From positions 1 through 26,389 of the forward strand of contig JAWXVF010000023.1 of NCBI GenBank assembly GCA_044425555.1: a DNA stretch of 26,389 bases. The letters run 5' to 3'. Positions 16,057 to 22,082 of this stretch are shown one piece after another. Both the position numbers and the translations under genes were made by a program. The stretch's first letter is position 1; every line of letters begins with the position of its first letter. The notes under the pieces are model-generated. The model made no database searches. It had not been told where the DNA came from and was given only the letters and a program-made list of their open reading frames with translations. This DNA comes from JAWXVE01 sp044425555. GTDB lineage: Bacteria; Bacillota; Clostridia; Lachnospirales; Lachnospiraceae.

Positions 16057-17233
16057 GAAGATCCTCCCCTCTGTATCTTGCTATGGCTGCACAATCTTTA
16101 TCTCCACGTCCTGATAGATTGATTACCATAATCTCATCTTTCTTCATAGTACCTGCTATTTTTATAGCGTGGGCAACGGCATGGGCTGATTCAATAGCTG
16201 GAATAATTCCTTCCATTTTTGATAAGTATTCAAACGCACACACTGCTTCTTCGTCTGTAACACTTACGTATTCTGCTCTTTTTCTATCGTGTAAATCTGC
16301 GTGTTCTGGGCCAATTCCAGGATAATCAAGTCCTGCTGAGATAGAATAAACTGGTGCAATCTGTCCGTATTCATCTTGGCAAAAATAAGACTTCATCCCA
16401 TGAAAAATCCCTAAAGAACCTGTTGCAATAGTAGCTGCTGTTTCTTTGGTCTCGACTCCTCGCCCAGCCGCTTCACAACCAATTAAGCGAACACTTTCAT
16501 CCTCAATAAAGTGATAAAATGCACCAATAGCATTAGAACCACCACCAACACAGGCAAGAACTGCATCTGGTAATCGTCCTTCTTTTTCAAGAATCTGTGC
16601 TTTGATTTCTTGGGAAATCACTGCCTGAAAATCTCTTACCATTTCTGGAAATGGATGTGGTCCCATAACAGAACCTAACACGTAATGAGTATCATCCATT
16701 CGTTTCGTCCACTCACGCATGGTTTCTGATACCGCATCTTTTAAGGTAGCTGTTCCAGAAGTAACGGGATGTACTTTCGCTCCTAGTAATCGCATACGAT
16801 ACACATTCAAAGCTTGCCTTATGGTGTCTTCTTCGCCCATAAAGATTTCGCACTCTAAATCCATTAAGGCTGCTGCTGTAGCTGTAGCAACTCCATGTTG
16901 CCCTGCTCCTGTCTCTGCAATGACTCTAGTTTTCCCCATTTTCTTAGCAAGTAACACTTGTCCTAACACATTGTTAATCTTATGGGCTCCTGTATGATTT
17001 AAATCTTCTCTCTTTAGGTAAATCTTTGCACCACCTAAATCTTCGGTCATACGTTTGGCGTAATAAAGTCTAGACGGACGATTAGCATATTCATTAAATA
17101 ATTCGTGTAACTCCTTGCAAAAGTTTTCATCTTGCTTGTAATGTTTATATGCTTGTTCTAATTCTATAATGGTATTCATTAACGTCTCTGGTATGTATTG
17201 ACCACCATGAATTCCAAATCTACCTTTTTTCAT
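16049..17233 (-). CDS. trpB: Tryptophan synthase beta chain
   Basis: This PLP enzyme condenses indole with serine to give tryptophan. At 394 residues it is a standard TrpB1. The PLP lysine is Lys85 in HTGAHKINN. The phosphate-binding glycine loop GGGSNAIG and the segment SAGLDYPGIGPEHA, characteristic of TrpB1 partners of TrpA, are all present. The ATG at 17233 sits inside a short frame that looks like a TrpF C-terminus, which would have overlapped trpB by 14 bp in an earlier arrangement. The ribosome site is weak (AAGTGAG), which suits a gene once translated by coupling to trpF and raises the question of how it is now initiated. Confidence 0.97.
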   Translation of the reverse strand: MKKGRFGIHGGQYIPETLMNTIIELEQAYKHYKQDENFCKELHELFNEYANRPSRLYYAKRMTEDLGGAKIYLKREDLNHTGAHKINNVLGQVLLAKKMGKTRVIAETGAGQHGVATATAAALMDLECEIFMGEEDTIRQALNVYRMRLLGAKVHPVTSGTATLKDAVSETMREWTKRMDDTHYVLGSVMGPHPFPEMVRDFQAVISQEIKAQILEKEGRLPDAVLACVGGGSNAIGAFYHFIEDESVRLIGCEAAGRGVETKETAATIATGSLGIFHGMKSYFCQDEYGQIAPVYSISAGLDYPGIGPEHADLHDRKRAEYVSVTDEEAVCAFEYLSKMEGIIPAIESAHAVAHAIKIAGTMKKDEIMVINLSGRGDKDCAAIARYRGEDLHE

Positions 17234-17276
17234 GTATTGTTCTCACTTTCTTAGTAACATATGCATTTTTTACTTT
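17220..17276 (-). pseudogene. Candidate vestige of a trpF 3' end, overlapping trpB
   Basis: In the minus-strand frame ending at TAG 17222-17220 the sequence reads YKVKNAYVTKKVRTIHEKR then stop. It resembles the C-terminus of the intact TrpF here (MRGFVEKVRN), and the DNA includes a 12-bp stretch (17240-17251) identical to the end of trpF (18330-18341). Its stop falls inside trpB, as in tightly coupled trpF-trpB pairs. The match is short, so this is an inference supported mainly by position and by the matching vestige after trpC. Confidence 0.45.
17240..17251 (-). repeat. 12-bp direct repeat, copy flanking Rpn gene on the trpB side
   Basis: AGAAAGTGAGAA on the minus strand, identical to 18330-18341 at the end of trpF. 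The two copies bracket the Rpn-type nuclease gene (about 1.08 kb). Either a target duplication or two homologous trpF ends would explain it. Confidence 0.6.
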
Positions 17277-17289
17277 ATACTAATGTTTA

Positions 17290-18309
17290 TTAAGTATCAA
17301 GTTCTTTTAACAATTGATTTTTTAAACCTTCATCTTTTGCTATTCGTTCTAACTCTTCAAATCTTTTTTGTGAAATAAGAAGATCGTATAATTGTTTTTC
17401 TTGCTGTATTTTCCAAAGCATACTCTCTTTTTCTGCTAAGAAATGTATTTGTTCTGCAAGTAAATCTTCTTGGTGACTTAGTTTATCTTCTTGCCGACTT
17501 AGTTTATCTTCTTGCTCTCGTATGTGCTGTTTAATTAAATTATCATCCATTATTCTAATTTGTTCATAAAACAACATAATCATTTCCTCCTGATTGTTTA
17601 GAAACATTGTAACATCATTGTAGATACTTTGAAAAGTAAAATCTTTAGAAATTATGTCTAACATATCTTTTGGAGTTTTGGTAAGTAAAAAAGCAAGCCA
17701 AGTATCTAATTTTGTCTGTAATGTTGCATGTATTTTTTGAAATTTTCCTAGTTCCACAAAAGTATAATGTTGTAGCAACTCCAATTGTACTCCCGTATCA
17801 GACATTTGATGAAAATGATGAATATAATCTTGTGTGTGTGTCTTAAAATAAGAATATTCTTTTTCTAAAATAACAATTGTATACACTGGCTTTACTTTGG
17901 TATAATTGACTTCATTTTTTTGCTGTTCTTTCAGGGTAGCATATTGTCTTGTTAATAAATTAGCTGACAAAACTGCTCCCCGTTCAGGTGTAAATCCATA
18001 GGATTCACGTTGAATTTCTACATTAGCAAAACTGTCATCTTCTAGTCGTACAACAATATCTAAAATAATCTGCTTCGTGTATTTCGTATCACGAATATTT
18101 TCTAGCGGAAGAGCTTCTACTACAGTAACTTCTTTTTGGATTAATAAGGATAGTAATTCGGATAATCGCTCTGGATGATAAGATGGATTGAAGATGTGCT
18201 TAAAGAGTACATCAGATGTGATATTAGGAAATTCCTTACCTTCATAATAAGCTTTAAACTTTAATTGAGAAGCTTCTGATAGTTGATTCCAAACAGTAAC
18301 AGATTTTTT
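17290..18309 (-). CDS. Rpn-family PD-(D/E)XK nuclease (putative transposase family), no usable start codon
   Basis: The frame is open for 339 codons after a stop at 18310-18312. Residues give NITSDVLFKHIF, LDIVVRLEDDSFANVEIQR and an ALPLEN segment, the PD-(D/E)XK pattern (D, then D and ExQ) of Rpn/PF12784 nucleases, which promote RecA-independent recombination. The C-terminal third is a coiled coil with 7-residue repeats. No ATG or GTG occurs before the catalytic region; the first initiation-type codon, TTG 17970, would remove the nuclease core. One extra A in the A8 run (18304-18311) would join this frame to TTG 18320, reading MNFKKKSVTVWNQLSES. It is therefore either a pseudogene by 1-bp loss or a gene rescued by slippage. 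It sits between trpF and trpB. Confidence 0.8.
   Translation of the reverse strand, partial: KKSVTVWNQLSEASQLKFKAYYEGKEFPNITSDVLFKHIFNPSYHPERLSELLSLLIQKEVTVVEALPLENIRDTKYTKQIILDIVVRLEDDSFANVEIQRESYGFTPERGAVLSANLLTRQYATLKEQQKNEVNYTKVKPVYTIVILEKEYSYFKTHTQDYIHHFHQMSDTGVQLELLQHYTFVELGKFQKIHATLQTKLDTWLAFLLTKTPKDMLDIISKDFTFQSIYNDVTMFLNNQEEMIMLFYEQIRIMDDNLIKQHIREQEDKLSRQEDKLSHQEDLLAEQIHFLAEKESMLWKIQQEKQLYDLLISQKRFEELERIAKDEGLKNQLLKELDT
17475..17516 (-). repeat. 21-bp tandem repeat encoding coiled-coil heptads
   Basis: Two adjacent 21-bp units (17475-17495 and 17496-17516) differ at only a few bases, and a degenerate third copy extends to about 17461. Each unit encodes one heptad of the pattern LSRQEDK. 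The in-frame unit length preserves the coiled coil and suggests replication slippage. Confidence 0.75.
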
Positions 18310-18324
18310 TTAAAATTCAATACT

Positions 18325-18936
18325 TTAATTTCTCACTTTCTCCACAAATCCTCTCATTTTCTCGCAATCTTTCTTCCCTAATGTCTCCACACCACCTGAA
18401 ACATCTACTCCAAAAGGTTTATATACTAATACATCAGCAACATTCTCAGGATTCAAACCACCTGCAATAAAATACGGTTTCTTGAACGCTTCTAAACCTT
18501 CTAATAAACTCCAATCAAATACTTCCCCTGTGCCACCTGCACCGTGGTCTAACAATAGGTAATCCACTTTCGAATCATTCCATTTTAGAGCATCTTCTAC
18601 ACACGTCATGGAAACAGCTTTGATTATCTTAGTAGATGGATTGGAGTTTTTGATTTGCACAATAATATCTTCTGTTTCTGTGCCATGCAATTGTACCACA
18701 TCAATGATACCTTCGTTTCTTAATTCAATCATTTCCTTTATGGAATGGTTTACAAACACTCCTACCACTTGTATGTTTTTACGCAAACCTACTTTTAATT
18801 CTCGTGCTTGCTCCACAGTGATTTGACGTTTACTCTTAGCAAATACAAATCCTATATAATCTAATTCTAGTTTATTAGCCTCTTGAATATCTTCTATTCT
18901 GCTTAGTCCACATATTTTAATCTTTGGCATTTTCAT
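18325..18936 (-). CDS. trpF: Phosphoribosylanthranilate isomerase
   Basis: TrpF converts N-(5-phosphoribosyl)anthranilate to CdRP, the step before TrpC. The product has 203 residues with catalytic Cys9 in KIKICGL, the catalytic Asp in LLLDHGAGGTGEVFDW, and phosphate-binding loops FIAGGLNPENV and VDVSGGVET. All key residues are present, so this copy looks functional. The start is ATG 18936 or ATG 18930 (MPKIKICG); AAAGGGAG lies about 12 nt before the first. A competing ATG at 18943, better spaced, opens an 8-codon ORF in another frame. The gene is flanked by DUF1963 and Rpn genes instead of touching trpC and trpB, and partial trpF-like ends remain beside those two. Confidence 0.95.
   Translation of the reverse strand: MKMPKIKICGLSRIEDIQEANKLELDYIGFVFAKSKRQITVEQARELKVGLRKNIQVVGVFVNHSIKEMIELRNEGIIDVVQLHGTETEDIIVQIKNSNPSTKIIKAVSMTCVEDALKWNDSKVDYLLLDHGAGGTGEVFDWSLLEGLEAFKKPYFIAGGLNPENVADVLVYKPFGVDVSGGVETLGKKDCEKMRGFVEKVRN
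18330..18341 (-). repeat. 12-bp direct repeat, copy at the trpF 3' end
   Basis: AGAAAGTGAGAA on the minus strand, within the last codons of trpF (encoding EKVRN). It pairs with the identical copy at 17240-17251 just upstream of trpB. Confidence 0.6.
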
Positions 18937-18943
18937 TACGCAT
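18917..18943 (-). CDS. Eight-codon ORF overlapping the trpF start (possible leader peptide)
   Basis: ATG at 18943 reads MRNENAKD and stops within trpF. Its GGGAG stands 5 nt upstream, better spaced than for trpF itself. The first 16 bases match the start of trpC (MRNENGEE) at 15 positions. It may be a coupling leader for trpF, or simply a leftover of a rearrangement that joined a trpC-like start to trpF. Translation is unproven. Confidence 0.3.
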   Translation of the reverse strand: MRNENAKD

Positions 18944-18959
18944 ATTTTCTCCCTTTAAC

Positions 18960-18992
18960 AAAGGCATCCCATTAGCAAAATGGAATGCCTTT
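18960..18992 (-). terminator. Strong hairpin between DUF1963 gene and trpF
   Basis: Arms AAAGGCATCCCATT (18960-18973) and AATGGAATGCCTTT (18979-18992) form a 14-bp stem with a 5-nt loop; the only imperfection is a G-U pair in the minus-strand RNA. The stem is followed by UUUGUU rather than a full U-run. It probably terminates or attenuates transcription after the DUF1963 gene, which would cut expression of trpF, trpB and trpA from the trpC promoter. Confidence 0.6.
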
Positions 18993-19020
18993 CCAATTTC
19001 AACATTTTTGTTATCCGCTA

Positions 19021-19860
19021 TCAACTACAATCCCAATTATAAGCCACATTCGAAAAATCTAACTTTTCCAAGTCAGTTGGCTTAATAAAGAAATTCGCTA
19101 TACCTGCATCTCCCCACATAATTTCATAAGATACATCTTTACCAAAATCACTATCCATCTGAAAAAGAAGTTCAAAATCTTGTTTATCCTCATCATTGTA
19201 CTCACGTGGATCACATTGGGTAAATCCTGGATAACCTAATAACTTATGTTGCATTCCTCCTCGTTCATCATAAATCCGTGAATAAAACTCCTCTGATAAA
19301 TCAAACGCAGAATTGATAGTATGTTCAGGATATCTTTCATTCCAAATTTCTTTAAATAAATCATCAAAACGATAATCATCTAACGAAAGTTCTTCTACTT
19401 TTTTCGTAAACACAAGTCCCCATTCTCCATCATCTATAGGTGCATATTCCTCTTCATAATCCACATATAATTCTGTTATTTCTTCTCGCGAAAGATAAGC
19501 ACTTTCTATTTCTGGATAGAAAATCACTTTGTATCCAGTATCACAAGTCCAGTCGTCAAAATCTGCCCCATATAAATCATCTGTACAATCAATAAAAAAC
19601 TGTAAAATGCCTTTCTCCGCGGGAAAAACACCTTGTGGTAGCTGCGATAAATTAAACTGTGCTAACAATCTTAGCAACTCCCCATCCGTTGTCATAGGTG
19701 CCTTTCCCACACTGCGTGGTATGTAAGGTTGTCCACCGAATTTACTATCAAGTATTTCAGGAGTATTGTCTGGTGCAATCTCTATTACAACACTTTCACG
19801 TTGAAATTCGTTCATTTTGGCCAATACCGTTTCAACCATACTATAATCTACTTTTTCCAT
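19021..19860 (-). CDS. DUF1963 / YwqG family protein
   Basis: The 279-residue product has the DUF1963 pattern in order: FGGQPYIP near residue 41, LLAQFNLSQLP, GILQFFIDCTDDLYG, HKLLGYPGFTQCDPR, LLFQMDSD and the C-terminal MWGDAGIANFFI with FSNVAYNWDCS. The family (B. subtilis YwqG) has no established biochemical role to my knowledge; it is cytoplasmic, with no signal peptide or membrane helix. GGAGG stands about 8 nt before ATG 19860. The gene interrupts the trp cluster between trpC and trpF, has 222 bp of upstream sequence and a hairpin after it, and so looks like a passenger gene rather than a tryptophan enzyme. Confidence 0.88.
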   Translation of the reverse strand: MEKVDYSMVETVLAKMNEFQRESVVIEIAPDNTPEILDSKFGGQPYIPRSVGKAPMTTDGELLRLLAQFNLSQLPQGVFPAEKGILQFFIDCTDDLYGADFDDWTCDTGYKVIFYPEIESAYLSREEITELYVDYEEEYAPIDDGEWGLVFTKKVEELSLDDYRFDDLFKEIWNERYPEHTINSAFDLSEEFYSRIYDERGGMQHKLLGYPGFTQCDPREYNDEDKQDFELLFQMDSDFGKDVSYEIMWGDAGIANFFIKPTDLEKLDFSNVAYNWDCS

Positions 19861-20038
19861 TTTAATAAACCTCCATTTCGTTTAATTGAATAAATTTTCT
19901 TTTTTAAAGTAAACCTAAGGGAATACTTTATTGTTTCATCTAAAATCTCCGATTGCCTTTCTATCTGCACTGTATCAGACCGTCAGAAAACCTTATTTTT
20001 TCATCGCTTTACAGCTATCTATCTTCTTTTTCTCAAAA

Positions 20039-20086
20039 TCACTCCTTGAAAACTAAATAAAATCCACATACTTTAATCTTTGTCAT
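20039..20086 (-). pseudogene. Vestige of a trpF 5' end coupled to trpC
   Basis: ATG at 20086 overlaps the trpC stop (ATGA) and reads MTKIKVCGFYLVFKE then stop. MTKIKVCG is the canonical TrpF start including the catalytic Cys. The first 24 bases match those of the intact trpF (18907-18930) at 22 positions, after which similarity ceases. The ATGA overlap is the arrangement expected for a native trpC-trpF junction. This is a truncated remnant; the rest of 19861-20038 shows no further coding signal. Confidence 0.75.
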
Positions 20087-20931
20087 AAGATACCTTTTAA
20101 TTCCTCTAACATTTGCTTTTTATCATTAGAACGCATAAGGGTCTCCCCAATTAAAACAGCATTCATGTTATGTTGTTCTAATAATTGAATATCTTCTCTT
20201 GTCCTAATTCCACTTTCCGAAATAAATAAAACCTTTTCATCCACTAAGCTTCTCAAACGTACACTAGTCTGTAGATCAAGTTCAAAAGTTTTTAGATTAC
20301 GATTATTCACTCCAATGATTCTTGCTCCACAATTCATTGCCATTTGTACTTCTTCTTCATCATGTACTTCAAAAATAGCCGAAAGTCCCAACTCCTCTGC
20401 AATGGCAAAAAATCGTTTTAACTGGTCTTCTGTTAAAATAGCACAAATCAACAAAATAGCACTTGCACCTAACACTTTTGCTTCATATATCATATATTCA
20501 TCTATAAAAAAATCTTTACGTAAAACAGGAATGGTAACAGCCTGTGTAATTTCCTCTAAATAAGCATCTTGCCCTTGAAAATACCTAGGTTCTGTTAAAC
20601 AAGAGATCGCACTTGCTCCTGCCTGTTCATATTCTTTGGCAATTTCTACATAAGGAAAGTCGTTAGCAATTAAACCTTTTGATGGAGATGCCTTTTTCAC
20701 TTCACAGATAAAAGACATGCCTTTTTCTTTTAACGCTTTTTCAAAAGGAAAGTCTCCTGTTGGTGAATGATATATTTCCTGTTTCTCTACATATAAAGAT
20801 TCTACTTTTGTACATAGCGTTTCTAATGGAATCTCTTTTTTCTTTCGTTCCACTCGTGTTCGTACACAATCTGCAATTTCTTCTAATATATTTCTACTAC
20901 CATCTACTTCTTCTCCATTTTCGTTACGCAT
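20083..20931 (-). CDS. trpC: Indole-3-glycerol phosphate synthase
   Basis: This TIM-barrel enzyme closes the indole ring from CdRP. At 282 residues it is slightly longer than the usual 260 because of an N-terminal extension (MRNENGEEVDGSRN) before ILEEIADCVRTRVERKK. Active-site elements include E77 and K79 in ICEVKKASPSKG, VLRKDFFIDEYMIYEA, GVNNRNLKTFELD and SESGI. The start ATG 20931 has AGGAG 6 nt upstream. It is the first gene of the cluster and has its own promoter. trpE, trpG and trpD are absent upstream, where an epimerase gene lies. The stop overlaps the ATG of the trpF vestige. Confidence 0.96.
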   Translation of the reverse strand: MRNENGEEVDGSRNILEEIADCVRTRVERKKKEIPLETLCTKVESLYVEKQEIYHSPTGDFPFEKALKEKGMSFICEVKKASPSKGLIANDFPYVEIAKEYEQAGASAISCLTEPRYFQGQDAYLEEITQAVTIPVLRKDFFIDEYMIYEAKVLGASAILLICAILTEDQLKRFFAIAEELGLSAIFEVHDEEEVQMAMNCGARIIGVNNRNLKTFELDLQTSVRLRSLVDEKVLFISESGIRTREDIQLLEQHNMNAVLIGETLMRSNDKKQMLEELKGIL

Positions 20932-20978
20932 GGCATTCTCCTAATTATCCATTCTATAAAGCTATTTTTATTAGTTAC

Positions 20979-21007
20979 ATGATACCTTATGAGCAAAGAA
21001 AAGTCAA
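20979..21007 (-). promoter_or_regulatory. Sigma-A promoter of the trp cluster
   Basis: On the minus strand TTGACT (21002-21007), 17 bases, then TATCAT (20979-20984). The -35 box lies within the last codons of the epimerase gene, so the trp genes are initiated independently. The leader before trpC is only about 40 nt, too short for a classical trp attenuator or a T-box, and no TRAP-like repeats are visible. Confidence 0.75.
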
Positions 21008-22026
21008 TTTACACGGAAGTTATTCGCCTTACTAGGTTCCTCTTTATTCGAAATAATCCATTCAGCAGTATCAATCATAGTTTCCTTTATATCTCTTGGT
21101 CTAAAACCTAGTTCAGAAGTTGCCTTATCATGAGAAAAATAGTATTTTGCCTTTAATGTATGCAGGGAATATTTCGTAAATAAAGGGCGTCTTCGTGTCA
21201 TTTTAGCATAACATCCAAAAAACGGAACAATGCACTCTGCCACACTTATTGGTAAAACAGGTAATTTACGTATCTTTACTACACTAGAAATCATTCTAAG
21301 GAGTTCCCATACCTGATAATGTCTATTAGAAAGAATATAGCATTCTCCCTCCTTTCCTTTTTCAAGTGCTAATAAGCAACCTATCGCAACATCACGAACA
21401 TCTACAAAATCATAACCACCATCCACTAGTGCAGGTGTTTTTCCCTCTATACAATCTGAAATCATTTGTACCAAATGGTTGCTATTCTGATCGTCATAAG
21501 GTCCAATAATACCTGACGGATGTACGATAACCGCATCTAAACCTGCATTGACTGCATCTAATACAAGTTGTGATGCTTCCGCTTTTGTTTTTGCATAACC
21601 TCCTATTACCTCATCACTGTGAAAACTAGTAATTTCGCTAATGATGCCAACATCTTCAATCTCTGGTATTGCATGTACTGAGCTAACATGAAGAAGTCTC
21701 TTAACGTAATATTTTCGACAAAGTTCTATGATATTTTTTGTTCCATTTACATTCACATCATAAACTTTTGTCGATATCACTTCCGAAATATCTACAATTG
21801 CTGCTGTATGTATCAGATAAATTTCCTGATCAGTTAAAAACATCGGTTCTAAGCTGTTTCTATCTCTCACATCTCCATAGAAATATTCAACACCCTTTAA
21901 CACTTCATGTTCCTCTCCATTTAAAACCAATCCTCTTACCTCACAGTTTTTGGATAGTAGATTTTTCACAATAATCTTCCCTAAATGACCATTTGCACCT
22001 GTAACTATGTATATTTCATTTTTCAT
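21004..22026 (-). CDS. NAD(P)-dependent epimerase/dehydratase (extended SDR)
   Basis: The 340-residue Rossmann protein has the nucleotide-binding motif VTGANGHLG at residues 8-16, GDVRD for the adenine ring, catalytic Ser in LLHVSSVHA and YAKTK as the YxxxK pair. These features place it in the extended SDR superfamily near dihydroflavonol-4-reductase-like and NAD-dependent epimerase proteins. No membrane segment is present. The substrate is unknown: neighbours (SulP transporter, trp cluster) do not point to a sugar or lipid pathway. It lies 56 bp downstream of the SulP gene and may be cotranscribed. AAAGGA precedes the ATG. Confidence 0.88.
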   Translation of the reverse strand: MKNEIYIVTGANGHLGKIIVKNLLSKNCEVRGLVLNGEEHEVLKGVEYFYGDVRDRNSLEPMFLTDQEIYLIHTAAIVDISEVISTKVYDVNVNGTKNIIELCRKYYVKRLLHVSSVHAIPEIEDVGIISEITSFHSDEVIGGYAKTKAEASQLVLDAVNAGLDAVIVHPSGIIGPYDDQNSNHLVQMISDCIEGKTPALVDGGYDFVDVRDVAIGCLLALEKGKEGECYILSNRHYQVWELLRMISSVVKIRKLPVLPISVAECIVPFFGCYAKMTRRRPLFTKYSLHTLKAKYYFSHDKATSELGFRPRDIKETMIDTAEWIISNKEEPSKANNFRVN

Positions 22027-22082
22027 TATTTTAATCCTTTAGTGTTTCTAGATTGTTTATCGCATTATTTATTTTTAAATCT

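Noticed and set aside
20935..20978. Possible trp leader peptide or attenuator upstream of trpC
   Set aside because: The leader is only about 40 nt, with no Trp codons, no hairpin plus U-run and no repeated GAG/UAG triplets.
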